Positions 44,464-54,206 of a stretch of DNA of 64,000 nucleotides are shown here, in pieces. The stretch's first letter is position 1. Each line of letters opens with the position of its first letter. The position numbers and the translations under genes were made by a program. Source of the DNA: Myxococcales bacterium (lineage in GTDB: Bacteria > Myxococcota > Polyangia > Nannocystales > Nannocystaceae). The DNA lies in contig JAEUJW010000053.1 in NCBI GenBank assembly GCA_016793465.1, positions 62,001 to 126,000 on the forward strand. Reading direction: 5' to 3'. A model generated the notes under the pieces. The model was not told where the DNA came from. It ran no database searches and worked only from the letters and a program-made list of their open reading frames with translations.

Positions 44464-45804
44464 CTACTTCAGCGCCCGCAGATGGCCGTCGTCGCAGCCC
44501 ACCACGATCGTCCCCGCGTCGGTGATCGCCACCGATGAGTCGACGTCGCCCGGCATTTCGAACGCCCAGCGCACCTGTCCCTTCGGCGTGACGGCGTACA
44601 GATGATCGTCCTGGCTGCCGACGTAGATCGTGCCCGCCGCGTCGATCACCGGCGAGGCCGCGATGCGCCCGCCGGTCGGCAGCACCCACTTGACGTCGCC
44701 GGTCGGCGCCAGCGCGTACAGGTTGCCGTCGAACGACCCGACGTACACCGCACCGCCGCTCGCGACCGCCGCCGCCGCGCGGATGTCCTTCTGCGCCACG
44801 AAGCTCCAGCGCAGGCTGCCGTCGCCGCGCAGCGCGTACAGCCGACCGTCGTCCGCGCCGATGTAAAAGTTCCCGTCCTCGCCCATGGTCGCGGCGCCGT
44901 CGACGTCGGCCTTGACGTTGTACGTCCACTTCAACGCGCCGTCGGCCGCCTTCAACGCGACCACCAGCCCGTCCTGCGTGCCGACCAGCACGTGCCCGTC
45001 CGCGGTCACCAGCGGCGCGCCGAACACGTGCTTGGCCTTGACGCCGGCGTCGCTCGGGTAGTGCCAGCGGATCTTGCCGTCGCGCCCGACGCGATAGACG
45101 CCGTCTGCCCCGAGGTACAGGTCGCCGTCGGGCCCGATCGTCGGCCCGCCGTCGGCGTCGCAGCGCGCGCCCTCCGGCCCCGGCACCCGCGCCTCGCCGC
45201 AGTTGCCCACCTTCAGGCTCCACACCACCGCGCCCGCGCCCGGCCCCGCGGCGGTGCCGAGGTCGATCGCGTACAGCGTGTCGTCGTCGGCCCCGACGTA
45301 CGCCCGACCGTCAACCACCGCCGCGGTCCCCCACACCATCCCGCCGAGGTTGGCCTCGAGCACGATCTGCCCCGCCTTCGCCCCCTCGACCGCCACCGCC
45401 ACGAACCGCCCCGCGTGCGTGCCGACCAGCGCCGCCGGCTGCCCCGCCGCCTCGGCCAGCACCGGCGCCGCGAACACCACCGCCCCGAGGTCGACGTCCC
45501 ACACGATCTTCGGCTGGCCTTCGGGACCGGTCCCAAGGGACGGGTGCGGCAAACCCGGCCCTCCGCGCGTCCACGCCGGCGTTCTCGCGCCCCCACCGCG
45601 CGCCGCCGGGTCCGCCGGCCCCGCCTCCACGGGCCGCGGCGCGACGCACACGCCTGCCTCACAGATCCTCTCACCCTTGCAGTCGGTGTCCTTCCGGCAG
45701 CCCGCGTCCTCCCCCGGCGCCTCCGTCGCTGGGCACCCGGCGAGCGCGCACGCGCACGCGACCGTTGCCCATGCACGCCGCCCATTCAGCCATTTGAACC
45801 CCAT
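44464..45804 (-). CDS. PQQ-binding-like beta-propeller lipoprotein
   Basis: The 446-residue lipoprotein has lipobox LAGC (Cys24). A Cys-rich piece (GCRKDTDCKGERICEAGVC) follows, similar to short disulfide modules of myxobacterial lipoproteins. The body has eight propeller blades of the PQQ type: repeated (Y/F)(I/V)G(A/S)xDxxLYA(L/V), for example VGADDDTLYAIDL, IGADDGRLYALRG, VGSFDGNLYALAP, VGSQDDHLYAVTP. BamB-like or PQQ-enzyme function is possible but unproven. ATG 45804 has a GAGGAAC Shine-Dalgarno at about 10 bases. Confidence 0.88.
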   Translation of the reverse strand: MGFKWLNGRRAWATVACACALAGCPATEAPGEDAGCRKDTDCKGERICEAGVCVAPRPVEAGPADPAARGGGARTPAWTRGGPGLPHPSLGTGPEGQPKIVWDVDLGAVVFAAPVLAEAAGQPAALVGTHAGRFVAVAVEGAKAGQIVLEANLGGMVWGTAAVVDGRAYVGADDDTLYAIDLGTAAGPGAGAVVWSLKVGNCGEARVPGPEGARCDADGGPTIGPDGDLYLGADGVYRVGRDGKIRWHYPSDAGVKAKHVFGAPLVTADGHVLVGTQDGLVVALKAADGALKWTYNVKADVDGAATMGEDGNFYIGADDGRLYALRGDGSLRWSFVAQKDIRAAAAVASGGAVYVGSFDGNLYALAPTGDVKWVLPTGGRIAASPVIDAAGTIYVGSQDDHLYAVTPKGQVRWAFEMPGDVDSSVAITDAGTIVVGCDDGHLRALK

Positions 45805-45875
45805 GAACTGCGTTCCTCTGAACAAATGAACCCTCCCCGCTTCCCCACCCGACTTGCGTCGCGATCCCAAAGAAA

Positions 45876-45904
45876 GGGCTTGCATTTCGGGATGCTTTTA
45901 GCCC
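45876..45904. other. Imperfect hairpin in divergent region
   Basis: GGGCT and GCAT at 45876-45885 can pair with ATGC and AGCCC at 45892-45904, around a TTCGGG loop. It lies between the divergent genes and may act as a transcript-end or regulatory structure for the lipoprotein gene's upstream region. Confidence 0.3.
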
Positions 45905-45914
45905 CTCGGAGGCT

Positions 45915-45957
45915 TTGACATCAATAATTGTAGGTGGTAGGGGTAGAAACGTAGCGT
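45915..45957 (+). promoter_or_regulatory. Candidate promoter region of the 46029 gene
   Basis: The 225-base divergent region is markedly less GC-rich than its surroundings. It contains a perfect TTGACA (45915-45920), and TTGTAG (45928-45933) with an 18-base gap to TAGCGT (45952-45957). The start site, and which pair is used, are not certain. Confidence 0.35.
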
Positions 45958-45997
45958 GCCGAAAAGGCCCCTTCCTTTCCGCGTTCGGATGCCCGCT

Positions 45998-46010
45998 TGA
46001 ACATTGTTCA
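45998..46010. promoter_or_regulatory. Operator-like palindrome TGAACA-T-TGTTCA
   Basis: A perfect 6-1-6 inverted repeat, only 19 bases before ATG 46029. It partly resembles LexA-type GAAC...GTTC boxes, but the spacing (three bases) is unlike them. The binding protein is unknown. Confidence 0.4.
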
Positions 46011-46028
46011 GTTGGGTAAGGAGTGACC

Positions 46029-46934
46029 ATGTCCAGTCAAAATGCCGCCCGGATCCTCGGCGGCGATGAACCCGTCGAAGAGATCTACTACCGGAAGGGT
46101 GACATCGACTTCTGCTTCCTCCTCAACCGGCGGCACCACAACCTCCGGGTCTTCGACTACCGGGTCGGCAACTACCAGCAGAAGCGCGACTTCTTCGACA
46201 GGATCGCGCGCGCCGAGGGCCTTCGCAAGGTCTTCACGGTGGTCGAGAAGCAGGACAGCAAGTCGTGGCGCAGCGTCGGCTTCTCGCGTGAAGGCGCGAT
46301 CCCGGGCTATTTCCGCACCGCAGACGCGTACATCATGAGCCGCGTCTACACCGACGAAGGCGAGCCCATCCAGGGCGGCGCGCCCAAGCTCTCGGTCCCC
46401 CCCGTCCCCACCGGCAAGGAGCCCAAGGAGAAGGACCTGAAGCACACCGCCAAGCCGCGCGGCCTCACCTTCGAGGTCGTCCAGGACAGCGCCCGCCTGC
46501 AGGAGACCACCAAGGAGATCGGCGCCAGCGGCCTCTACGCGCCGTTCCGCCGCGGCGTGTTCAACCCCGACCTGGCCATCCGCGCCTCGCTCAACAAGCG
46601 CGAGTACTGGGTCGGCGCCGAGACCGACGCCTCGTTCGGCCACGCCAAGGTCGACATGCTGACCCCGCCGCTGAAGGACACCGAGCTGCCCGTGCTCGAG
46701 TTCTGCCTCAAAACCCTGCTCGACGAGCTCATCAAACTCGAGACCGCCAGCGTGTTCGCCCTCTGCGCCGCCGACTGGACCCTCTCGAACCAGGTCTACG
46801 GCGAGCTCGGCTTCAAGGTCACCGCCCGCCTCACCGACCACATCACCCGCGAGGACGAGTTCATCGGCGCCCAGCTGTGGCACCGCCGCCTCGTCCACCT
46901 CCCGACCCCCAAGCTCTCGAGCATCCTGGTCTGA
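46029..46934 (+). CDS. Two-domain GNAT-like protein resembling AblB
   Basis: The 301-residue protein has an N-half with YRKGDIDFCFLLNRRHHNLR, KVFTVVEKQDSKSWRSVGF and the segment REGAIPGYF..ADAYIMSRVY, which resembles the beta-lysine acetyltransferase AblB (EGVIPGFF..DAYFMSR). The C-half (residues about 145-295) is a second GNAT-type fold with LCAADWTLSNQVYGELGF, a typical GNAT terminal region. The acetyl-CoA loop of the first half is not clear. A role in acyl transfer to amine substrates is inferred. ATG 46029 has AAGGAG five bases upstream. Confidence 0.65.
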   Translation: MSSQNAARILGGDEPVEEIYYRKGDIDFCFLLNRRHHNLRVFDYRVGNYQQKRDFFDRIARAEGLRKVFTVVEKQDSKSWRSVGFSREGAIPGYFRTADAYIMSRVYTDEGEPIQGGAPKLSVPPVPTGKEPKEKDLKHTAKPRGLTFEVVQDSARLQETTKEIGASGLYAPFRRGVFNPDLAIRASLNKREYWVGAETDASFGHAKVDMLTPPLKDTELPVLEFCLKTLLDELIKLETASVFALCAADWTLSNQVYGELGFKVTARLTDHITREDEFIGAQLWHRRLVHLPTPKLSSILV

Positions 46935-46962
46935 GGCCGGCGATCATCCTGCATCTCCGGGC

Positions 46963-46990
46963 TTGACGCCTCACACCCGCGGTTTACCTT
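46963..46990 (+). promoter_or_regulatory. Sigma70-type promoter of htpG
   Basis: TTGACG (46963-46968), a 16-base spacer and TACCTT (46985-46990). Transcription would start about 50 bases before GTG 47048. No sigma32-type or CIRCE-like element was seen. Confidence 0.55.
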
Positions 46991-47047
46991 CTGCGCCGGC
47001 CAACCCCCCGGGTTTCGCCGGCGCAGATTTTTCCCCGTAGGTGCCCC

Positions 47048-48940
<1,893 letters not shown>

Positions 48941-48958
48941 CCGCGATCGCGGGCTGAC

Positions 48959-49756
48959 GTGACCTGGGACCCCGACCTCTACCTCCGCTTCCGCGACGAG
49001 CGCGCGCAGCCGTTCTACGACCTGCTCGCGCTCGTCGAGCCCGTCGCCGACATGGACGTCGTCGACCTCGGCTGCGGCACCGGTGAGCTCACCGCGGTCC
49101 TCGTCGAGAAGCTGCGCGCCCGCTCGGCCCTCGGCGTCGACAAGTCCCCCGAGATGCTCGACGCCGTGGCCGGCGCGCCGGTCCTCCGCGACCTCTCCGC
49201 CTCCCCGCCCGGCACCGCCGGCCTGCGCTTCGCCCTGCAGGACATCACCCGCTTCGACGCCGGCCCGGTGTTCGACCTCGTGTTCTCCAACGCCGCCCTG
49301 CACTGGCTGCCCGACCATCCGGCCCTGCTCGCCCGCCTCGCCGCCATGCTGAAGCCCGGCGGACAGCTCGCGGTCCAGATGCCGCGCAACGAGCACCACC
49401 CCGGCCACCGCCTCGCCGCCGAGCTCGCCTCCGAGGCGCCCTGGCAGGCCGAGCTCGGCGGGTTCGTCCAGCGCTTCAACGTCGACAGCCCCGCCGCCTA
49501 CGCCACCCTGCTCGCCAGCCTCGGCTTCCAGCGGACCCACGTGCGCCTGCAGGTCTACAGCCACCGCATGCCGGACGGCGCCACGGTCGCCGACTTCCTC
49601 GCCGGCAGCCTGCTGACCGGCTACAAGCAGCGCCTCACCCCCGCGCGATACCGCGAGTTCTTCGCCGAGTACCGCCGCCGCGTCGGCGAGGCCCTGGGGG
49701 TCGACAGGCCCTACCTTTACACATTCGAGCGCCTGCTGTTCTGGGCTCGTTCGTGA
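48959..49756 (+). CDS. tam: trans-Aconitate 2-methyltransferase-like SAM methyltransferase
   Basis: The 265-residue protein begins TWDPDLYLRFRDERAQPFYD, the Tam N-terminus. The SAM fold follows: VVDLGCGTGELTAVLVEKL, LGVDKSPEMLD, DLVFSNAALHWLPDHPALLA, LKPGGQLAVQMPRNEHHPGH. The C-terminal tail YTPARYREFFAEYRRRVGEA-like region is also of the Tam type. In E. coli it methylates trans-aconitate, relieving its inhibition of aconitase. The GTG start (18 bases after htpG) suggests co-transcription with htpG. Confidence 0.87.
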   Translation: MTWDPDLYLRFRDERAQPFYDLLALVEPVADMDVVDLGCGTGELTAVLVEKLRARSALGVDKSPEMLDAVAGAPVLRDLSASPPGTAGLRFALQDITRFDAGPVFDLVFSNAALHWLPDHPALLARLAAMLKPGGQLAVQMPRNEHHPGHRLAAELASEAPWQAELGGFVQRFNVDSPAAYATLLASLGFQRTHVRLQVYSHRMPDGATVADFLAGSLLTGYKQRLTPARYREFFAEYRRRVGEALGVDRPYLYTFERLLFWARS

Positions 49757-49769
49757 GCGCATAAGCCGA

Positions 49770-49775
49770 TACTTT
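49770..49775 (+). promoter_or_regulatory. -10 box TACTTT, leaderless-type
   Basis: The box ends six bases before GTG 49782. Confidence 0.45.
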
Positions 49776-49781
49776 GCCGGC

Positions 49782-51125
49782 GTGCTCCGCCTCCCCCTCG
49801 CCGCCGCCCTCCTCCTGCTCCCGTCCGTCGTCCGCGCCGCGCCCATCGAGTTCGTCGAGCAGCGCCGCAACTTCATGATCTTCAACGACGTCGACGGCAC
49901 CGTCGAGAACGCCAACTGGTACAACCGCGAGCCGTTCTACGCGGCCTACGACCAGGTCGAGGCCGGCTTCCTCGCCGTCCACCCCGACGACAGCGAGTTC
50001 CTCATCGTCTACTCGACGTTCCCCCTGACCGCGGGCGTCGGCGCCTTCTACCAGTCGCTCTCGAACGACGTCGCCGGCATCGGCTACGAGCAGGCCGCCG
50101 AGGTCGACCTCACCATCCCGGCCGAGTTCTTCGACGACACCCCCAACAGCAAGATGACCGGGTTCCTCCACATGAACCAGTGGACGAACTTCCTCATGGA
50201 CGACGGTGTCACGATCGACGACCAGTGGATCTCCCTCGCGTTCGGCCAGGAGCTCGGCCACGCCTGGCTGGCGTTCGTCTACGCCACCAACCTCGAGGAG
50301 CCCGAGGACATCATGCTCGGCCGCTCCGCCGCCCACTGGAACTTCTATATGCACACCGACGGCTCGCCGATCGAGGGCCACCGCTGGATCGACAACGGCG
50401 ACGGCAGCTTCGAGGCCGTCAAGCTCGACAAGTACCAGTTCAGCGACCTCGACCTCTACCTCATGGGCCTCATGCCCCCCGAGGAGGTCCAGCCGTGGTT
50501 CATCATCAAGGACCCCTACGACTGCGTCGACTCGTCGAAGCCCGACAAGGAGTGCGCCCCCCCCGACGCCTTCAGCTTCCAGGCCGACCAGTACCGCGTC
50601 AAGGGCACGCGCCTCGACATCACCATCGACAACGTGATCGCCACCGAAGGCCCGCGCGTCCCCGCCTACCCCGACGCCCCCAGCGAGTTCAACCTGTCCT
50701 TCCTGCTGATCAAACGCCCCGACGAGACGCTGTGCGACGAGGAACTCGAGGTCATCGAGGAGGTCATCGACCGCTCGATCGAACAGTGGGTCGACCAGAC
50801 CCGCGGCCGCGCCAGCCTCGTCAACCGCACCCACACCGACGAGCCCGTGCCGCCCGCCTGCGCCGCCGACACCACCGGCGACCCCGACACCTCCTCCACC
50901 GGCGACGACACCACCGGTGCGCCCTCGACCAGCACCGGCCCCGAGCCCACCGGCGGCTTCACCATCACCGAGGCCGACGACGACGCCGGCACCAGCAGCT
51001 CCGGCACCGGCTCGGCCGGCGAGCTCGACGACGAGGGCTGCGGCTGCCGCAGCACGCCCGCCGCGGCCGCGCCCTGGCTGCTCGCCCCCCTGCTCGTGCG
51101 CCGTCGCCGTCGCCGATCGGCATGA
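49782..51125 (+). CDS. Secreted MYXO-CTERM protein with degenerate metalloprotease-like motif
   Basis: The 447-residue protein has a signal peptide (LPLAAALLLLPSVVRA). The body has FGQELGHAWLAF, where related proteins I recall have HElGH (zinc-binding HExxH); the first His is Gln here. AAHWNFYMHTDGSPIEGHRW and LDLYLMGLMPPEEV follow, which are also conserved in that family. If the first His is essential, the protein cannot bind zinc in the normal way. A Thr/Ser/Asp linker (about residues 365-420) leads to GCGCRSTPA, a hydrophobic stretch (PWLLAPLLV) and RRRRRR, a MYXO-CTERM tail for surface sorting. Two hairpins follow the gene. Confidence 0.75.
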   Translation: MLRLPLAAALLLLPSVVRAAPIEFVEQRRNFMIFNDVDGTVENANWYNREPFYAAYDQVEAGFLAVHPDDSEFLIVYSTFPLTAGVGAFYQSLSNDVAGIGYEQAAEVDLTIPAEFFDDTPNSKMTGFLHMNQWTNFLMDDGVTIDDQWISLAFGQELGHAWLAFVYATNLEEPEDIMLGRSAAHWNFYMHTDGSPIEGHRWIDNGDGSFEAVKLDKYQFSDLDLYLMGLMPPEEVQPWFIIKDPYDCVDSSKPDKECAPPDAFSFQADQYRVKGTRLDITIDNVIATEGPRVPAYPDAPSEFNLSFLLIKRPDETLCDEELEVIEEVIDRSIEQWVDQTRGRASLVNRTHTDEPVPPACAADTTGDPDTSSTGDDTTGAPSTSTGPEPTGGFTITEADDDAGTSSSGTGSAGELDDEGCGCRSTPAAAAPWLLAPLLVRRRRRRSA

Positions 51126-51131
51126 TGAGCC

Positions 51132-51151
51132 GCCTGTCCCATGGGACAGGC
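51132..51151. terminator. Hairpin 1 between convergent genes
   Basis: GCCTGTCCCATGGGACAGGC is a perfect 20-base palindrome seven bases after the stop at 51125. Confidence 0.55.
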
Positions 51152-51173
51152 CTATCTCGTACAACGTGTCACT

Positions 51174-51195
51174 GGCCTGTCTCATGGGACAGGCC
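51174..51195. terminator. Hairpin 2 between convergent genes
   Basis: A near-identical copy of hairpin 1, with one inner mismatch (TGTCTC..GGGACA) and 22 bases further on. Arms GGCCTGTC and GACAGGCC pair fully. The gene ending at 51216 approaches from the right. Confidence 0.5.
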
Positions 51196-51215
51196 GCTCG
51201 CCCCACCCTCGTCCC

Positions 51216-51509
51216 TCAGGCCGGCATCAGCTGCGGCACGGGGCTCATGCGCAGCGCCGCCGCCACCGGCCACGCGCCCACGCGCGAGGCCCGGCGGGCC
51301 GTGAACTGCGCCAGCACGCGGGTCAGCTCGTCCGCGCCGGGCCGCATGAGCGTGGCCACGTACGCGAACCCGATCTCCTCGTAGTCCTCCTCGGGCTCCG
51401 AGTGGCACAGGTACCCCCGGCGATCGAGCCAGAGGGTGCGGTGCCCGTGGTACGACGCGAGTTCTTCGACGAGACGACCGACCTGGGGTTCGAGCGAGAC
51501 CACCTGCAT
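51216..51509 (-). CDS. Hypothetical small protein
   Basis: The 97-residue protein (108 if GTG 51542 is used) has no signal peptide. It begins MQVVSLEPQVGRLVEELASY and contains RTLWLDRRGYLCHSEPEEDYEEIGFAYVA-type sequence. The acidic/aromatic middle is protein-like, but I recognise no family. It converges on the MYXO-CTERM gene and lies 82 bases downstream of the metal-receptor-like gene on the same strand. Start choice is by ATG and N-terminal appearance only. Confidence 0.45.
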   Translation of the reverse strand: MQVVSLEPQVGRLVEELASYHGHRTLWLDRRGYLCHSEPEEDYEEIGFAYVATLMRPGADELTRVLAQFTARRASRVGAWPVAAALRMSPVPQLMPA

Positions 51510-51591
51510 GGCCGCACCCTGGCACACCGCGATCCGCGGCACAAAAAACCAGCGCGACCGATCCCGCCGCGATCGCCCGCGCTCGTGAGCC

Positions 51592-52686
51592 TCACCCGTG
51601 CGCCCGACGATACGCCGCGATCGCCCGACCCATGACCCGCGCCGCCTCGAGCATCCGCGGCCCCGGCCGCCCCGAGAAGCGCTCGTCGACGCGATACACC
51701 CGCCCCGCCTCCGCCGCCGCCAGCCCCGGCGCCCTCCTTATTAAGGAGTCCGGGTCGAGCTTGGCCTCGGCGACCCCGCACCACGACACGAAGCAGACCT
51801 CCGGCCGCGCCGCGACCACCTCGTCCGCCGTGACCTCGACGCTGGCCCCCGGCCGCCCCGCGAACACGTTGATCCCCCCTGCGAGTCCGATCAGCTCGTT
51901 GCTGTAACAGTCCGCCCCCGGCGAGAACATCGGCCGCGGCCACCACTCGAGGTACACCCGCACCGGCCGCGTCGGCAGCCGCGCGCGCAGCTCGTCGCGC
52001 TCGCCCTCGATCTGCGTCCGCACGGCCGCCGCCCGCGCCTCCGCTCCGAGGTCCGCCCCCACGCGCTCGACCTCCGCGATCACCTCGGTCAACGACCGCG
52101 GCGCCAGCACCCGCTGCCGGACCCCGCGCACCCGCAGCCCGGTCACGTTGCGCTCCATGCCCGGCACGCTCAGCGAGCTCACCACCAGATCCGGCGCCAG
52201 CGCGGCCACACGATCGAGGTCCGGCCCCAGATCGGGCCCGAGCCGCTCGCAGCGCGTCACCTCCTCCGGCCAGTCCGACGAGTCCTCGCAGGCCACGACC
52301 CGATCGAAGCACCCCAGCGCCCCGACGATCTCCGCGTTCGAGGGGCAGAGCGTGGCGATTCGCTGCGCAGATGCGCAGGTCGGATCCGACAGCGCATCCA
52401 TGTCGAAGGTCTCCGCGATCACGCGTTCGCCCACGGAGAGGTGGATCCGCCGCCCGCCGCGCGCCCCGAGCCAGGCCTTCGCGGCAAACACCAGATCGTC
52501 GTCGGCCGCCCGCGGATCCACGGCCTGCCGCGCCAGCGAGAACACCGCCCACGCCGGCTCGCCGCCGTCGCGCGGCCGCAGCTCGAAGCCCTGCGCCCCC
52601 GCCTCGCCGAGCCATGCCGCGGGCGGCGCCTCGGTCCGCACCGCCACGAAGCGCCGCGTCTCCCACTGATGCTCCGGCTTCTTCAC
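51592..52686 (-). CDS. BtuF/FhuD-type periplasmic-binding-fold protein without signal peptide
   Basis: The 364-residue protein (from GTG 52686) has a C-terminal helical-backbone metal-receptor domain: RIATLCPSNAEIVGALGCFD, VVACEDSSDWPEEV, LDRVAALAPDLVVSSLSVPG, YLEWWPRPMFSPGADCYSNE and VVAARPEVCFVSWC. These resemble cobalamin- or siderophore-binding proteins of ABC importers. There is no signal peptide or lipobox in any of the possible starts (52686, ATG 52734, GTG 52788), and an N-terminal region of about 100 residues is not from this family. It may be cytosolic, or be the cobalamin-binding protein type annotated without a leader. No ABC transporter gene is next to it. Confidence 0.68.
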   Translation of the reverse strand: MKKPEHQWETRRFVAVRTEAPPAAWLGEAGAQGFELRPRDGGEPAWAVFSLARQAVDPRAADDDLVFAAKAWLGARGGRRIHLSVGERVIAETFDMDALSDPTCASAQRIATLCPSNAEIVGALGCFDRVVACEDSSDWPEEVTRCERLGPDLGPDLDRVAALAPDLVVSSLSVPGMERNVTGLRVRGVRQRVLAPRSLTEVIAEVERVGADLGAEARAAAVRTQIEGERDELRARLPTRPVRVYLEWWPRPMFSPGADCYSNELIGLAGGINVFAGRPGASVEVTADEVVAARPEVCFVSWCGVAEAKLDPDSLIRRAPGLAAAEAGRVYRVDERFSGRPGPRMLEAARVMGRAIAAYRRAHG

Positions 52687-52810
52687 CCGCCGAAGCTCGC
52701 TGGTGCCCGTGCAGCCGTCAAGCGACGCGAGCATCTGCGCATACGAGCAGGTGCCTGCTTCCGGACCGTGATCCGAATCCGGCAGCACGCTCGGCCGGGT
52801 CCGGCAAAAA

Positions 52811-52820
52811 TTCGGCCGAA
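52811..52820. promoter_or_regulatory. Palindrome TTCGGCCGAA upstream of HTH regulator
   Basis: A perfect 10-base palindrome 27 bases before the TATATAT -10 region of the divergent regulator gene. It is a possible operator. Confidence 0.3.
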
Positions 52821-52846
52821 ATTACGACCGCAGATCCGGCTTCGGC

Positions 52847-52852
52847 TATATA
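52847..52852 (+). promoter_or_regulatory. -10 box TATATA
   Basis: Strongly AT-rich in this background, it gives a leader of about 40 bases to ATG 52899, which has a GAGGA Shine-Dalgarno. Confidence 0.5.
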
Positions 52853-52898
52853 TGCCGCGCGGCTGGATTGGCCGACCGCTCACACCGACGAGGACACC

Positions 52899-53693
52899 AT
52901 GGAGATCTCGATCAAAGACGCCGCCGAGCTGCTCGGCAAGAGCGAGCGAACCGTCCGCCACATGGCCCAGACCGGCCGTCTCCCGGCCCGCCGCATCGGC
53001 GCGCGCTGGCTGATCAACCGCGAGGACCTGCTGCAGCGCAAGGCCAGCGGCGCCACCGACGGCGACGAGGCCGAGCTCGACGACGTCGTCGACGCCGAGA
53101 CCGACCTCGGAGACGACGAGCCGCGCAGCGGCGCACACGCCGACGTCACCGTGAGTTGGCACCCCTCGCCGCGCCCTGAGCACGTCCTGCCGCCCGGCGA
53201 GATCACGTCGGTCCGCGAGCTCGACAGCTTCCATATCGCCACCGCCGTGCTCGCCCGCCTCGGCGAGGTCCGTCGCGACGCCGCCAACGCCCCGCTGCTC
53301 CGCGACGCCGAGACCCACCTCCGCGAGTTCCTCCACCTCCTCGCCGACGGCTGCCACGCCGACCTGCACACCCGCCGCGACCGCTTCCGCGAGGCCCAGT
53401 CCCGCGTGTGCGCCGCCCTCACCGACCTCATCCACTTCAACGTCGTGCGCGCCGAGCCCGACCTCGGCCCGCTCACCCAGCGCCTCGAGCAGGACCTCAT
53501 CGGCGAGCTCCGCCACCTCCTCGGCGAGACCCAGCGCCGCCTCAGCTGGCGCGGCCGCGCCATCAGCCTCGCCGAGTCGACCCTCGCCCGCGTGCTCACC
53601 CGCCTGCGCGGCTTCGCCGGCGACGGCCGCATCGCCGATCGCCTCGGCGGCCTCCAGCGCACGCTCACCCAGGCCCTGCACTCGGCCCGCTGA
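52899..53693 (+). CDS. HTH (excisionase/MerR-type) DNA-binding regulator with helical C-domain
   Basis: The 264-residue protein starts with a helix-turn-helix of the excisionase family (SIKDAAELLGKSERTVRHMA, RLPARRIGARWLINREDL). An acidic linker (about residues 52-85) follows, then a C-terminal region of about 165 residues with helix-rich sequence (LHLLADGCHADLHTRRDRFR, LTQRLEQDLIGELRHLLGET). The C-domain ligand is unknown. It is not a phage excisionase by context, since no integrase or att site is nearby. A terminator hairpin follows. It diverges from the metal-receptor-like gene and may regulate it. Confidence 0.72.
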   Translation: MEISIKDAAELLGKSERTVRHMAQTGRLPARRIGARWLINREDLLQRKASGATDGDEAELDDVVDAETDLGDDEPRSGAHADVTVSWHPSPRPEHVLPPGEITSVRELDSFHIATAVLARLGEVRRDAANAPLLRDAETHLREFLHLLADGCHADLHTRRDRFREAQSRVCAALTDLIHFNVVRAEPDLGPLTQRLEQDLIGELRHLLGETQRRLSWRGRAISLAESTLARVLTRLRGFAGDGRIADRLGGLQRTLTQALHSAR

Positions 53694-53710
53694 GCGCCGC
53701 GCTCGCGTGT

Positions 53711-53736
53711 GAGGCGCCCCGTCCGCGGGGCGCCTC
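53711..53736. terminator. Rho-independent-type terminator hairpin
   Basis: GAGGCGCCCC (53711-53720) pairs perfectly with GGGGCGCCTC (53727-53736) over a six-base loop, 17 bases after the stop at 53693. Confidence 0.75.
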
Positions 53737-53763
53737 TCGCAGTTTAATGCGCCGATAATTGCG

Positions 53764-53769
53764 TAGCAT
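53764..53769 (+). promoter_or_regulatory. -10 box TAGCAT, leaderless-type
   Basis: The box ends six bases before GTG 53776. Confidence 0.45.
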
Positions 53770-53775
53770 CGCCGC

Positions 53776-54201
53776 GTGACGCTCGACGACCTGGTCCGAC
53801 TGCGCCGCGCCCGCGACACGATCAACCGCCGCTACGCCGACCCGCTCGACGTCCCGGCGCTCGCGCGGTCCGCCGGCATGTCGACCGGCCACTTCGCGCG
53901 CTGCTTCCAGGCCGCGTTCGGCGAGTCGCCCTACAGCTACCTCATGACCCGCCGCGTCGAGCGGGCCAAGGCCCTGCTGCGGCGCGGCGACCTCAGCGTC
54001 ACCGAGGTCTGCATGGAAGTGGGGTGGACCTCGCTCGGCTCGTTTAGCACCCGCTTCACCGAGCTCGTCGGCGAGAGCCCCAGCGCCTACCGCGCCCGCA
54101 ACCACGCGAGCGGCGAGAGCATCCCCGCGTGCGTCGCCAAGATCGTCACGCGTCCGGTCAGGAACGGAGAAGCGCGCGACCCCGACCCGCCGGTACGCTG
54201 A
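53776..54201 (+). CDS. AraC-family regulator, DNA-binding domain only
   Basis: The 141-residue protein is just an AraC-type double helix-turn-helix: RRYADPLDVPALARSAGMST (first HTH), HFARCFQAAFGESPYSYLMT, then RAKALLRRGDLSVTEVCMEV with GWTSLGSFSTRFTELVGESP (second HTH). No ligand-binding domain is present, as in stand-alone MarA/SoxS-like members. The VOC-family gene starts six bases after its stop, with its own -10-like box inside the overlap zone. It likely regulates this neighbour. Confidence 0.9.
   Translation: MTLDDLVRLRRARDTINRRYADPLDVPALARSAGMSTGHFARCFQAAFGESPYSYLMTRRVERAKALLRRGDLSVTEVCMEVGWTSLGSFSTRFTELVGESPSAYRARNHASGESIPACVAKIVTRPVRNGEARDPDPPVR
54194..54199 (+). promoter_or_regulatory. 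-10 box TACGCT, leaderless-type
   Basis: The box lies seven bases upstream of ATG 54207, overlapping the stop codon region of the AraC gene. Confidence 0.4.
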
Positions 54202-54206
54202 CCGGC

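Noticed and set aside
45991..46010. LexA/SOS box
   Set aside because: GAAC and GTTC are separated by three bases, not the four of the Gram-positive-type box, and the match to the myxobacterial consensus is partial; no damage gene follows.
52899..53693. Phage or plasmid excisionase
   Set aside because: The HTH resembles excisionases, but the protein is far longer and no integrase, att site or phage gene is nearby.
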